A DNA stretch of 64,000 nucleotides from Bifidobacterium subtile (GCF_000741775.1 NZ_JGZR01000006.1:124001-188000); one strand, 5' to 3'. Shown: positions 1 through 9,622, numbered from the stretch's first letter. Numbers and translations are program-made. Notes: a model not told the origin generated them from the sequence alone.

Positions 1-2
1 CG

Positions 3-563
3 GCGACTACCGATATGTCGGCTCATCTCAATCAGTGGTCCGACGATTGGAACGCCAACTTCAAGTCCGACAAGGGCTTCGCCACGATCCTGTGCCCGGC
101 ATGGCTGGTCAACAACATCAAAGGCAATTCCGGTTCGGACTTCAAAGGCTGGGACGTCGCCGACGTGACGCCAGGCGGCGGAGCGAATCAAGGCGGATCG
201 TGGCTCGTTGTGCCGAAGACCTCAAAAGTGCAGGACGAGGCCGCCAAGCTGGTGGCATGGCTGACCGCGCCCGAGCAGCAGGTCGCCACTTTCAAGGCCG
301 CCTCGAACTATCCGAGCTCACCCAAGGCGATGGCCGACCCCGCCGTAGCCGACAAGACCGATCCCTTCCTGAACAACGCGCCAACCGGCAAGATCTTCGC
401 TGACCGCGCCAAGGCCGTCAAGGTTGTGCCCTTCACCGGAGCGCAATACTACGACATCGATTCCAAGCTGGGCGATGCGCTCGGCCGCGTCGACGTGACC
501 AAGGAGCAGACTCCGGCGCAGTCCTGGAAGCAGTACGTCGCCGACGTCAAGGCCCTGTCCTGA
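3..563 (+). CDS. Sugar ABC transporter substrate-binding protein, C-terminal part (partial at window start)
   Basis: The reading frame is open from the window edge, so only the last 186 residues are seen. The sequence has the C-terminal lobe pattern of family 1 extracellular solute-binding proteins: a Gly-rich segment followed by 'SWLVVPKTS', a helix with 'AAKLVAWLTAPEQQ', and 'NYPSSPKAM'. In a complete protein the N-terminus would be a lipoprotein signal on the outer face of the membrane. It is followed by two permease genes and a GH1 beta-glucosidase, which suggests import of a beta-glucoside or cellobiose-like sugar. The family call is secure; the substrate is inferred from neighbours only. 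Confidence 0.9.
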   Translation, partial: ATTDMSAHLNQWSDDWNANFKSDKGFATILCPAWLVNNIKGNSGSDFKGWDVADVTPGGGANQGGSWLVVPKTSKVQDEAAKLVAWLTAPEQQVATFKAASNYPSSPKAMADPAVADKTDPFLNNAPTGKIFADRAKAVKVVPFTGAQYYDIDSKLGDALGRVDVTKEQTPAQSWKQYVADVKALS

Positions 564-689
564 GCATCGGCAAACCGTCAGCATCGCTTGGCCGTCAGTG
601 TTCCAGGCGTCTCAAGATCCCAACACCTTGAGCACGTTGAACGTTCGGGACTTGCAACTGATCTTGCAATTGGCAGCAGGCGCCAGGAT

Positions 690-743
690 GCAATCCTGCT
701 GTGCGCTCAAGGCGCGACGCGCCAAGGCGCACGGCAGGATTGC
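690..743 (+). promoter_or_regulatory. Long stem-loop between binding-protein and permease genes
   Basis: The arms GCAATCCTGC (690-699) and GCAGGATTGC (734-743) are perfectly complementary. The stem continues with GTGCGC/GCGCAC (701-706 and 727-732) and an inner GGCGC/GCGCC stem (711-715 and 719-723). There is no T-tract. The position, inside the 299-base gap between the binding protein and the first permease, fits an RNA processing or stabilising hairpin that lets the binding protein be made in excess. That role is an inference. Confidence 0.75.
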
Positions 744-862
744 GCGAGGTGGTTGCAGGTGCGCGGGCGAGAGCCATCGGATGGGGTGCCAACGCGAGAT
801 CAGCAGCGAGACCGAAGGCGAAAACCGGCAGTGAGGTTGGCGATGAGTCGAAAGGAGAGACG

Positions 863-2086
863 ATGTCACAGCAGACTATGTCACATCAACATCAAGCAGC
901 TGGCGGGTCCGGCGGCCAGCCGGGCATTCAGCGAAACAGCCGTCGCGGCAGCGACCCGTCCAGCGGCCCGCCGGGCAAGTGGCGCACGAGGCTCGGCCAG
1001 TTCGAATGGAAGGCGTCGCCGTATCTCTACATCGCCCCCTTCTTCATCCTGTTCGCCATCGTCGGCCTGTTCCCGCTGCTCTACACAATGGTCGTGGCCA
1101 CGCGCAACTGGAACACGCTCACCGGCGACGGCGGGCTTGCGGTATGCGGCGCCACCTGCGGGACCACCACGCCCTCATGGTTCGGCAATTTCGCATGGGT
1201 CCTGCACCAGCAGGCCTTCTATGTCGCGCTGCGCAATTCGGTATCGATCTTCCTGCTGAGCTCCGTGCCGCAGATCATGCTGGCCCTGCTGCTGGCGTGG
1301 ATCCTGGACGCGAACCTGAAAGCCAAGAACTTCTGGCGCATGGGCGTGCTGCTGCCGTACGTTGTGGCCCCTTCGGCCGCCGGCATCATCTTCTCGCAGA
1401 TCTTCTCCGACAAGATGGGCGCCATCAACGTGCTGCTCCAGCAGATCGGCATGAACCCGATCATGTGGCACGGCAGCACGATATGGTCGCATATCGCCAT
1501 CGCCACGATCGTGAACTTCCGCTGGACCGGCTACAACACGCTGATCCTGCTCGCCGCCATGCAGGCCGTGCCGCGCGATGTGGTCGAGGCAGCGGTCGTG
1601 GACGGCGCCGGCAAATGGCGCACCTTTCGCTCGGTGACGCTGCCGATGCTACGCCCGACCCTGATATTCGTCATCATCACCTCGACTATCGGCGGCCTGC
1701 AGATATTCGACGAGCCGCAGCTCTTCCACAACGCGGCCAGCGCGGGCGGCGGCGTCAACAACCAGTACCTGACCGTGAGCCTGTACCTGTACAAGCTCGG
1801 ATTCGTCAGCGTGACGCCAGGCCAGCCGAATATGGGTCGCGCGGCGGCTGTCGCATGGCTGCTGTTCCTCATCATTGTGCTTATCGCCGTGCTCAACTAT
1901 CTGCTCACGCAGCGGCTTGCGTCCGGCGGGCAAGCCCGGCACAGCAAGCAGGCGATACGCCGCATCGAGGAGCATAACGAAGCAGAGCGTCAGCGCGCGA
2001 TCCGCTCGGGATACAACGTGCGCACGGCCGGAACGGCGACGTCGAACGCATTCGACATGGACAGAAAGCGTGGGGGCCAGCGATGA
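863..2086 (+). CDS. Sugar ABC transporter permease, MalF type
   Basis: Inner-membrane permease of 407 residues for a binding-protein-dependent sugar importer. The chosen ATG follows a good ribosome site (AAAGGAGAG at 851-859); upstream in-frame starts lack one. The first 50 or so residues are a low-complexity hydrophilic extension rich in Gly, Ser and Gln. Hydrophobic segments then begin with 'YLYIAPFFILFAIVG', and the cytoplasmic EAA loop reads 'EAAVVDGAGKWRTF', the contact site for the ATPase. It overlaps the next permease by 4 bases (ATGA), indicating translational coupling. No ATPase gene is present, so a shared MsiK-like ATPase elsewhere is likely. Confidence 0.93.
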   Translation: MSQQTMSHQHQAAGGSGGQPGIQRNSRRGSDPSSGPPGKWRTRLGQFEWKASPYLYIAPFFILFAIVGLFPLLYTMVVATRNWNTLTGDGGLAVCGATCGTTTPSWFGNFAWVLHQQAFYVALRNSVSIFLLSSVPQIMLALLLAWILDANLKAKNFWRMGVLLPYVVAPSAAGIIFSQIFSDKMGAINVLLQQIGMNPIMWHGSTIWSHIAIATIVNFRWTGYNTLILLAAMQAVPRDVVEAAVVDGAGKWRTFRSVTLPMLRPTLIFVIITSTIGGLQIFDEPQLFHNAASAGGGVNNQYLTVSLYLYKLGFVSVTPGQPNMGRAAAVAWLLFLIIVLIAVLNYLLTQRLASGGQARHSKQAIRRIEEHNEAERQRAIRSGYNVRTAGTATSNAFDMDRKRGGQR

Positions 2087-3093
2087 GCAAGCTAAGCAAA
2101 GCAACTAAAGCAACTAGCGGTGTCAGCGACAATGCCCGCCACGGCAATAACACTGGCAATAACGGTAATGACGGCACGGATTACGGCGTTCCCGCGCTCG
2201 AACAAGCCTATGGCAAAGGCGTGGCCAGAGCCGCGGCAAGAGCCCGGGCCAAGAAGCTCGGCCTGACCTCTGAAGGCCGCCAGCCGGGCTGGCCAAGCTA
2301 CCTGATTCTGGTCGTGACCATCCTGATCTTCGTTTTCCCGCTGTATTACGCGGTTTCCATCGCTTCGCAGAACAGCCCGAGCAATCAGTACGGCGTACGT
2401 GCGCTGATTCCCGGCAGCGCCCTGCTGACCAATATCGGCCGCGCCGTCGATGCAATCGACTTCTGGCAGGCGCTGGGCGGGACCTTCCTGGTCTCGACCG
2501 TGGTCTCCATCTCGACGGTGCTGTTCAGCACGCTGGCCGGCTATTCCTTCGCCAAGCTGCATTTTCGCGGGCGTAATTTCCTGCTCACCTTCGTAGTGGC
2601 AACGATGACCGTCCCGCAGCAGCTCAGCGTGGTGCCGCTCTACATCATGGCCAACAAGGCCGGCCTGTACGGCAGCCTATGGGCCGTGATCATACCCGGT
2701 CTGGTGAGCGCTTTCGGCGTGTTCTGGATGACGCAGTACATCAGCGACGCGTTGCCATATGAGTTGATTGAGGCGGCGCGCGTCGACGGCTGCTCGATGA
2801 TCCGCACCTTCTGGTCGGTCGCCTTGCCCGCGGCGCGGCCGGCGGCTTCGATGCTGTTTTTGTTCACCTTCATCGGGCAGTGGACGAACTACTTCTGGCC
2901 CATGCTCGTGCTGGGCTCGAACAAGAACAGCATGCTCACCGTGGCCGCCGCAGCGCTCAAGGGCGCGTATTTCACCGATTACACGATGGTGATGTCCGGC
3001 GTGATCCTGACCACCTTCCCGCTCATCCTGCTGTTCTTCTTCGCGGGCAGGCAGTTGGTGTCCGGCATCATGGCCGGCGCGGTCAAAGGATGA
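2083..3093 (+). CDS. Sugar ABC transporter permease, MalG type
   Basis: Second membrane subunit (336 residues) of the importer, pairing with the preceding MalF-type protein. The ATG overlaps the upstream stop by 4 bases. Residues 1 to about 70 are an unusual Asn/Gly/Ala-rich hydrophilic extension. Transmembrane segments start at 'YLILVVTILIFVFPLYY', and the EAA loop reads 'EAARVDGCSMIRTFW'. The C-terminus 'QLVSGIMAGAVKG' is the usual ending of MalG-type sugar permeases. The beta-glucosidase gene follows at once, which supports a beta-glucoside substrate (inference). Confidence 0.93.
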   Translation: MSKLSKATKATSGVSDNARHGNNTGNNGNDGTDYGVPALEQAYGKGVARAAARARAKKLGLTSEGRQPGWPSYLILVVTILIFVFPLYYAVSIASQNSPSNQYGVRALIPGSALLTNIGRAVDAIDFWQALGGTFLVSTVVSISTVLFSTLAGYSFAKLHFRGRNFLLTFVVATMTVPQQLSVVPLYIMANKAGLYGSLWAVIIPGLVSAFGVFWMTQYISDALPYELIEAARVDGCSMIRTFWSVALPAARPAASMLFLFTFIGQWTNYFWPMLVLGSNKNSMLTVAAAALKGAYFTDYTMVMSGVILTTFPLILLFFFAGRQLVSGIMAGAVKG

Positions 3094-3122
3094 GACAACA
3101 TATAGTGAAAGCGAGTACGACT

Positions 3123-4532
3123 ATGACCTACACATTCCCCCACGATTTTATGTGGGGCACAGCCACCGCCTCCTACCAAGTCGAAGGGGCCCTCCACGAG
3201 GATGGCCGCACACCGTGCATATGGGACACGTTCTGCACGCTGCCCGGAGCAGTCGCCGACGGCTCATCCGGGCAGTCCGCTTGCGACCAATACCATCGCT
3301 ACCCCGAGGATATCGCTCTGATGCGCGAGCTCGGCGTCAAAGCCTACCGGCTGTCCATCGCCTGGCCCCGCATCATGCCGGATGCCGGTGGCACTATCAA
3401 CCAGCTCGGCATCGACCACTACCGGCGTGAGCTGGACGCATTGCGCGAGGCTGGCATCATGCCCGTGGTGACTGTGTATCACTGGGATCTGCCGCAGTAT
3501 CTTGAGGATCATGGCGGGTGGGCAAGCAGAGACACCGCGCTGCGCCTCGCGGACTATGCAGACGTTCTGGCCCGTGAACTGGGCGATCGCGTCGGCATCT
3601 GGACGACGCTCAACGAGCCGTGGTGCTGCGCCTACCTCGGCTACGGCAATGGCGAGCATGCGCCGGGCGTGCGCGACTACGGCAAGGCGCTTGCCGCAGT
3701 CCATCATTTGAATCTTGCGCACGGTTTGGGCGCGCAGGCGATACGCGCCCGCCTTGGCGATGACGCGAACATCTCAAGCGTTCTGAATCTGTCCGTGAAC
3801 GTTGCCGAGACCGACAGCGAAGCGGATCGGGCAGCCAAGCGCCGCGCCGATCTGATCGCCAATGAGGTCTTCCTCGGGCCGATGTTTGAAGGGCGGTACG
3901 ATCCGGAGATCTTCGAGGCAACCAAGCCGTACACCGACTGGTCCTTCGTGCACGACGGCGATGAGGAGCGTATTCACCAGCCGGTGCAATCTCTGGGAGT
4001 GAACTTCTATTCGACCACGCATGTGCGTCACCGAGGGCCGGAAGCGGCCGGAGCAGCCACTGACGCTTCGCGGCTCAGACGCAACCCCATGCCCGCGCAG
4101 GACATCGTCGAGGTTTTGCCTCCGGCTGGCGAGCTTACGGCCATGGGCTGGAATCAAGAGCCGCGAGGACTGACGACCCTGCTCACCGAATTGAGCGAGC
4201 GGTTCCCCGGCCTTGACTTGATCGTCTCGGAAAATGGATCCGCATGGGACGACGAGGTGACTTTGGAACCGGATGCGCCGGGCGGCAAAATCGTGCATGA
4301 TCCCAAGCGCGTGGCGTATCTGGATGCGCATGTACGTGCCGTAGTCGATGCGCTTCAATCCGGTGCGAAGGTGAAAGGGTACTTCGCATGGTCGCTGCTC
4401 GACAACTTCGAATGGGCGCTGGGCTATTCCAAGCGTTTCGGCATCATTCGCGTCGACTACGACACCCAAGAGCGCATCTGGAAGGATTCAGCGCTGCGAT
4501 TCCGCCAAATCGTGGCCGACAACGCGATCTAG
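3123..4532 (+). CDS. GH1 beta-glucosidase
   Basis: Cytoplasmic family GH1 glycoside hydrolase of 469 residues, the normal family length. It begins with the family N-terminus 'FPHDFMWGTATASYQVEG'. The acid/base glutamate is E165 in 'TLNEPW', the nucleophile is E370 in 'VSENGSA', and the C-terminal 'DNFEWALGYSKRFG' supplies the aglycone and glucose contacts. The enzyme should release glucose (or galactose/fucose) from beta-glycosides imported by the transporter just upstream. An in-frame ATG at 3090, overlapping the permease stop by ATGA, would add 11 residues and could be the true coupled start. I prefer 3123 because family similarity starts there. Confidence 0.95.
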   Translation: MTYTFPHDFMWGTATASYQVEGALHEDGRTPCIWDTFCTLPGAVADGSSGQSACDQYHRYPEDIALMRELGVKAYRLSIAWPRIMPDAGGTINQLGIDHYRRELDALREAGIMPVVTVYHWDLPQYLEDHGGWASRDTALRLADYADVLARELGDRVGIWTTLNEPWCCAYLGYGNGEHAPGVRDYGKALAAVHHLNLAHGLGAQAIRARLGDDANISSVLNLSVNVAETDSEADRAAKRRADLIANEVFLGPMFEGRYDPEIFEATKPYTDWSFVHDGDEERIHQPVQSLGVNFYSTTHVRHRGPEAAGAATDASRLRRNPMPAQDIVEVLPPAGELTAMGWNQEPRGLTTLLTELSERFPGLDLIVSENGSAWDDEVTLEPDAPGGKIVHDPKRVAYLDAHVRAVVDALQSGAKVKGYFAWSLLDNFEWALGYSKRFGIIRVDYDTQERIWKDSALRFRQIVADNAI

Positions 4533-4639
4533 GCTCCCAATTTCGACTCTGAACCGGAAAAGCATGTGACAAAAACGGCGTAACCACCCTTCGCGATACA
4601 CTGAGGAGTGAGATAACGCAATCATTCCAAGGAGGAGCA

Positions 4640-5065
4640 ATGCTCGACGGATTCAAGAAGTTCATCGCCCGGGGCAACATGGTCGATATGGCGGTCGGTG
4701 TGGTCATGGGCGCAGCCGTGACTTCAGTGGTCACCGCAATCGTCGAAAAGGTCATCAACCCGCTGATCGCGATGATCTTCGGCACTGAGAACATGGACGG
4801 GCTGCTGGCGTTCACTGTCAACGGCTCGACGGTTTCCTTCGGCGCGGTCATCGGCGCGCTGATCAACTTCCTCGTGGTCGCCGCGGCTGTGTACTTCTGC
4901 ATCGTGCTGCCGATCAACAAGTTCCGTGACATGGCTGCGGCCAGGCACGGCGTGCAGGACGAGGCGGAGGAGCCGCTCAGTCCGGAAGAGCAGACCGTGG
5001 CTCTGCTGCAGGAGATCCGCGACGAGCTGGCCAAGGGCGGCGACGGAAGCGCTGTGCTGAAGTAA
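4640..5065 (+). CDS. mscL: Large-conductance mechanosensitive channel MscL
   Basis: Homopentameric membrane channel that opens under extreme tension to release solutes during hypo-osmotic shock. The 141-residue length is typical. The N-terminus 'FKKFIARGNMVDMAVGVVMGAA' is the amphipathic first helix plus the pore-lining TM1. A periplasmic loop follows, then TM2 ('GALINFLVVAAAVYF'), and a charged C-terminal helix rich in Glu ('EEPLSPEEQTVALL'). The ribosome site AAGGAGG lies 4 to 5 bases upstream of the ATG. It is a single gene with a terminator hairpin downstream. Confidence 0.97.
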   Translation: MLDGFKKFIARGNMVDMAVGVVMGAAVTSVVTAIVEKVINPLIAMIFGTENMDGLLAFTVNGSTVSFGAVIGALINFLVVAAAVYFCIVLPINKFRDMAAARHGVQDEAEEPLSPEEQTVALLQEIRDELAKGGDGSAVLK

Positions 5066-5135
5066 GGCTGAAGTAGGCCAAAGACATACGGCTGGGGCTG
5101 GCTGGCTCCAGATTAGGCAACTCCGTATATGACAA

Positions 5136-5168
5136 GGGCTCCGGCGCATCATGCGCCCGGGCCTTTTT
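5136..5168 (+). terminator. Rho-independent terminator after mscL
   Basis: GGCTCCGGCGC (5137-5147) pairs with GCGCCCGGGCC (5153-5163) around the loop ATCAT, followed by TTTTT. One C-C mismatch interrupts the stem. It lies 70 bases after the mscL stop. Confidence 0.85.
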
Positions 5169-5437
5169 CGTTTTCGGTGTCGGCGGCAACGGCGTAGCGG
5201 AGCAATGGGGTGCCGTAGCCACAAGCCGTAGCCGCCCGTTGCGGGCGCCATGAGGTGCATGTATGCCACAGGCGAAAGCGGCCTGAGGCCCTGAATTACA
5301 ATGGGAAAGGCTTGAAGATCGCATTCGGTAATGGGCGGTTGCAACGGGCACTTGCAAAGGCGCAGTGGCAAAGAAGACGCCGCGCACATACGCTACCTAG
5401 CAATTCGCCCCGCCGCGCGGTCACCAGCTGAACTCTA
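5169..5437. other. Intergenic stretch, no gene recognised
   Basis: Together with the mscL terminator this makes a 372-base gene-free gap. No convincing coding frame, RNA gene or repeat was seen in it beyond the hairpin already listed. Confidence 0.5.
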
Positions 5438-5878
5438 ATGGCTGCAGAGGCGTACATGCGATGGGAGATTGGAATGGCTGGTGGCGAGGCCCTTCGGGAG
5501 GGACCTGACGCGGTCGTTTTCGAATCCGTGAAGCTGCGAACGTGCGGCCGCCCGGGGGTGGAGCGAAGCGATACGTTGCGTTATGTGCGGTACGAGGGGA
5601 CGGGAACCAAGGATTTCGAACAATTCAGGACGTTGAACGAACGTGATGCTGATATCTCGAATATCGTGGTTCCTGAGATCAGCGACGCCCTGCCGATGAC
5701 GCTGCATATGCTCGCACGGCGCGAGGCGCGATTCATCCATACTGTGGCGCCCGAAATGAGAACCATCTGGTCGCGCGGCCGCCCCGTATACAACGCGGCG
5801 ATGCTGTTCCTGCGCATGCGCGGCGATTACGAGATCGTGACGCCGAGGTCATGCTTCGTGCGCGCTGATACGCGCTGA
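5438..5878 (+). CDS. Uncharacterised small protein (uncertain)
   Basis: An open frame of 146 codons whose second half looks protein-like ('ISNIVVPEISDALPMTLHML', then 'NAAMLFLRMRGDYEIV'). I recognise no family. There is no clear ribosome site before ATG 5438, and an in-frame ATG at 5456 is equally possible. Codon choice in the second half resembles neighbouring genes, while the first 40 codons do not. It could be a genuine hypothetical protein, a remnant of a longer gene, or a chance open frame. Confidence 0.45.
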   Translation: MAAEAYMRWEIGMAGGEALREGPDAVVFESVKLRTCGRPGVERSDTLRYVRYEGTGTKDFEQFRTLNERDADISNIVVPEISDALPMTLHMLARREARFIHTVAPEMRTIWSRGRPVYNAAMLFLRMRGDYEIVTPRSCFVRADTR

Positions 5879-5946
5879 CTGCTGATTGCAGCTGGCGCGG
5901 AGTCCAAGCCAGACGGGCGACTGCTAGGCTTGGAACTCAAGAACCC

Positions 5947-5976
5947 AAGAGGGGAAGGCCAACACCTTCTCCTCTT
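5947..5976 (+). terminator. Terminator-like hairpin
   Basis: AAGAGGGGAAGG (5947-5958) pairs with CCTTCTCCTCTT (5965-5976), with one G-T pair and a 6-base loop. No long T-run follows. It separates the uncertain ORF from the sortase region. Confidence 0.5.
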
Positions 5977-6125
5977 CTCGTATGTTGCGCCACCTTCAAA
6001 CATGGGCTGATATTATGAATACGGTATTTTCTTGATGCGAATTTTTGAATACGAACGGCTACCGCAAGGCTTAGCGGCGCTGAAGGTGACGCATTCAGCG
6101 GAACCAGAATGATGGTGGGGAAGTA

Positions 6126-7150
6126 ATGTTCAATCGACAAAACGGCTCGGAAGCCAATCCGCGGCACTTGTCTTCGGCGCCAACGCAGTTGGGCGAAGCT
6201 GCGAATGCCAACGGCGGTGAGAAGACGCGTACGGGATGGCGGCTGCGGCTGTATGCGCTGAGCTGATTCCGGCGTTGCTGGTGCTGTCGGGGCTTGCGGT
6301 GCTTATGTACCCGCAGACGGCGGCGTGGTTCTCGCAGTATGACCAGTCGCAGCTGATCGACGTCAGCAATCAGCAGATCAACTCAGGAAAGCTGTCGCCC
6401 TCCGTGGTGGAGCAGCTCAAGGAGGCGCACGAATACAACAATGCGCTGTCGGCTGGCGCCGTGCTTGAGGCGAATCATCGCATCCCCACCGGTTCGGGCA
6501 CAAGCCAGGACCCCAACGAATCGCTTGACTACAACAAGATCCTCGTCAGCCCATCGGGCGTGATGGCGCGTCTGCGCATACCCTCGATCGACGTTGATCT
6601 GCCGATCTATCACGGTACTTCCGATGCCACGCTGCTCAAAGGCGTCGGCCACTTGGAGGGCACGTCGCTGCCCGTGGGCGGGCTGGGGACGCATGCCGTG
6701 CTCACCGGGCATCGCGGGCTGGCCACGGCCACGATGTTCACTAACCTCAACAAGGTCAAGAAGGGCAACACGTTTACCGTCGAGGTTATGGACCAGGTGC
6801 TGACCTACAAGGTCTTCGACATCAGGGTCGTGGACCCGGAGGATACGACTTCGCTGAAGTCCGATCCCAAAAAGGACCTCGTGACGCTGGTGACCTGCAC
6901 GCCGCTGGGCATCAACTCCCAGCGCATCCTCGTCACAGGCCAGCGCGTCACGCCGACGCCGAAGAAGGACATCGATGCGGCGCACAAGGCATCAGACCTG
7001 CCCGGCTTTCCTTGGTGGGCCGCTGTTCTCGGCGGCGGATTGATCGGCGCAACCGTGTTCGTGTGGCGTGCCGGCTACCCGCCGAAAGCAGGCGGCACAC
7101 GCGAGGAGAAAAAGCCTCGCCGCCCGCAGAAAGATAAGCCGAGCCGTTAA
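6126..7150 (+). pseudogene. Class C sortase with apparent N-terminal frameshift
   Basis: The protein is a membrane-anchored cysteine transpeptidase of the pilin-polymerising class C type. Numbered from an ATG at 6236, catalytic residues are H159 ('LTGHRGL'), C221 ('LVTCTPLGINSQR') and R230. A C-terminal hydrophobic segment ('WWAAVLGGGLIGATVFVW') and a basic tail follow. The expected N-terminus starts at ATG 6126 behind GGGGAAG and encodes a cytoplasmic head ending 'GWRLRLYALS' before a TGA. The TM segment 'LIPALLVLSGLAVLMYP' continues in the -1 frame, with the switch near 6255-6262. The 6236 start would give 304 residues and could still be functional. No pilin gene is adjacent, so it is an orphan. 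Confidence 0.8.
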
Positions 7151-7321
7151 GCGGACAACGCGGTGCTGAGCCGTAAGGTGCGCAGCCCAGCCGAACCGTT
7201 AGGTGAACAGCACTGCTGAGCCGTGAAGCGCACAGTCCACTGGACTGCCCGTAGGCGAGGCCGAGCGACCGCTAGGTCGCGAGGAGCGAAGCCGAAGGCT
7301 GCAGGTCAATGCAGATACAAG

Positions 7322-9400
7322 CTACAGCTCGCTATCCGCGTCGACCTGCATCACATACACATTTCTGCGCAGGTGCTTGGCCTGGGCACGCGATATTTCG
7401 CCGGACTCGACCATGTCGCGGATGATGCCGAGTTCGATGGCGTAGCTTTCATGCCTGGCCTCGTCGATCTGGGTGAGCAGCTTCGCGTTGCCGCCGATGC
7501 TTGGGCGGGCACGCAGGGCTGCCTCCGCGCGGCGATAGTCCAATATGAGCGCCGAGCAGTATTCGGTGGCGTCCGGGTTCTGGCCCATCTCGTCGTAGAG
7601 ATGGTCGATCACGTATTCGAGGGCGTTGAGCTGCAGATTGCGCATGTGGGCATGGACTTCGTTTTCGCTTACCAGCGGCGTGGTGCGGCGGATTTTGGAG
7701 CTGACGCGGCGCGCAAGAATCAGCGAGCGGCGCTGCGCCGCGCGTATTCTGCCTCGGATCTGCGAGACGGTTCTGCCCGAAGGGTGGTCTGCGGAGATGT
7801 GGCGCAGCGAGTTCATGATCTGGTCGAGCATGCGTTCGCAGGCCTCGATGCGCAGCTCTCGCTCGTGGGGGTCGCCTTGCGTTCCGGCCTTCGCGCGTTC
7901 GAGCTGCTCTACGATGTAGTCCTTCTCCCAGTGCAGCGCGGCGACTTGCAGCTGATCCAGCTTGAGCGGATCGACCTGGCCGATGCGCTGCTTGAGGCGG
8001 CTGATGCGCCGAGTATAGGAATCTATGACCTGCAGCACGGCTCGCCGGTTCTCCGAGGTGACGCGCTTGGTGAGCTCCTCGACAGTGCGCTGGACCGCTT
8101 CAATGGTGATTTCTATCATTTCGGTCGACGACTTATCGTCGCTGCGATTCGGCGCGAGCAGCGGCAGCATGAAATTCGCCAGCACCAGCGTGGTGATGAT
8201 GACCCCGGAGGAGACGAAGATCAGTTCGTCTCGCAGCGGGAACGAGGCGCCGGAGCTGATGACGTACGGAATCGTGAACATCAACGACAGCGTGATCGTG
8301 CCTTTCGGCCCCCCGAAGGTCATCACTGCGGCGGAGCGCCACCGGTTCGGCGTCATCTTGCGGCGCACGCCGGTTTCCTGGTCTTTGGTGAACCAGGAAA
8401 CGAGGCTCACCCATGCGAATCGCAGCCCGATGACCACTAGGCAGACCAGCACGATGACCTCGATGAGCATGGCATGGCTGACCGCATGATGCGTCCAACT
8501 GGTGCTCAGGGCTTTGGGCAGCTGCAGCCCGAGGAGGATGAACACCGCGCCGTTGAGGCTGAAGGAGAGCACGGACCATACGCTGCCCGAAACGATATTC
8601 GACCTGGCTACATTCGGTCCTACGCCAGTGCGATCGAAATGGATGACCAGCCCGGCCGCAACGACGGCGAGCACGCCCGAAACGTGCGCTATCTCGTCGG
8701 CTCCGAGGTAGATGAGGAACGGCAGGAAGATCTCCATGAGGATTCTCGTGGTCGTGGTCTCCCAGCCGATCGATCGCAGGGTTTCAAACAGCCAGTTGGC
8801 GAGAAGTCCGAGCAGCAGGCCGAAGAACGTGCCGCCAATGAAGGAGAGCAGGAATTCCCCGGTGGCGTGCACCAGCGAAAAGGACCCGGTCACTGCGGCG
8901 AGAATCGAGAATTGGAAGCCGACGACGCCCGACGCATCATTGAACAGCGATTCGCCTTCGAGCACGCTGCGCTGCCGGGCGGTGAGCGAGGCGTCGCTGC
9001 CTATCGAGGAGACGGCCACCGCGTCGGTCGGCCCGAGCGCCGCGCCGAGCGCGAACGCCGCCGCCAGCGGGATGACGGGCCATATCGAGTGCAGCACGAA
9101 TCCGATGGTCACCATTGTCATCAGTGCCAGTCCGATGGCGAGCGAAAGCGAAAGATTCAGCGTTTTGAGCAGCGCGGATTTGTCGATTTCATGAGCTTCC
9201 AGATACAGCAGCGGTGCGATGAACAGCACCATGAACAACGCCGGGTCCAACGCTATTTCCGGGAAGAACGGCAGCTGGGCCATGAGCGCGCCCAGCGCGA
9301 TCTGCACCAGCGGGGTGGAGATTCGCGGTATGAAGCGGCTGAGGAATGATGAAAGCACAACCGCGCCGACGACGTACAGAATCAGCGTGAATGCGTCCAT
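7322..9400 (-). CDS. Na+/H+ antiporter, CPA1 (NhaP/NHE-like) family
   Basis: A 692-residue integral membrane protein that exchanges Na+ (or K+) for protons. The N-terminal 400 residues form about a dozen hydrophobic segments and include the CPA1 signatures 'GPTDAVAV' and 'EGESLFNDASG', the latter carrying the ion-binding Asn-Asp pair. From about residue 420 there is a long cytoplasmic, charged and helical tail, a usual regulatory region in this family. It is transcribed convergently with the sortase and divergently from tadA. Its role is probably pH and sodium homeostasis. Confidence 0.93.
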   Translation of the reverse strand: MDAFTLILYVVGAVVLSSFLSRFIPRISTPLVQIALGALMAQLPFFPEIALDPALFMVLFIAPLLYLEAHEIDKSALLKTLNLSLSLAIGLALMTMVTIGFVLHSIWPVIPLAAAFALGAALGPTDAVAVSSIGSDASLTARQRSVLEGESLFNDASGVVGFQFSILAAVTGSFSLVHATGEFLLSFIGGTFFGLLLGLLANWLFETLRSIGWETTTTRILMEIFLPFLIYLGADEIAHVSGVLAVVAAGLVIHFDRTGVGPNVARSNIVSGSVWSVLSFSLNGAVFILLGLQLPKALSTSWTHHAVSHAMLIEVIVLVCLVVIGLRFAWVSLVSWFTKDQETGVRRKMTPNRWRSAAVMTFGGPKGTITLSLMFTIPYVISSGASFPLRDELIFVSSGVIITTLVLANFMLPLLAPNRSDDKSSTEMIEITIEAVQRTVEELTKRVTSENRRAVLQVIDSYTRRISRLKQRIGQVDPLKLDQLQVAALHWEKDYIVEQLERAKAGTQGDPHERELRIEACERMLDQIMNSLRHISADHPSGRTVSQIRGRIRAAQRRSLILARRVSSKIRRTTPLVSENEVHAHMRNLQLNALEYVIDHLYDEMGQNPDATEYCSALILDYRRAEAALRARPSIGGNAKLLTQIDEARHESYAIELGIIRDMVESGEISRAQAKHLRRNVYVMQVDADSEL

Positions 9401-9622
9401 GCCTCTTTCCCCTGTTCCTCTCCTTTGTCAGCTCTTTCCTAGGTTATTATATGGTGCGCATGTGTCGGCATTCCATCGCAGGGCGTAACTGTGTGGGATA
9501 TCGGTGGCGCTGATAGCGGACTGGGGCGGTTTGTCGGCGGGATGCTTGGGAAACTGCGGGATTAGGATGCCGACAGGAGATCAGCGTATGCCAGTGTGTC
9601 GGCTGGCGTTTAGACTGACGGT

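Noticed and set aside
7223..8440. A 405-codon plus-strand frame opposite the antiporter
   Set aside because: It is a mirror of the antiporter's codon pattern, without ribosome site or domain features.
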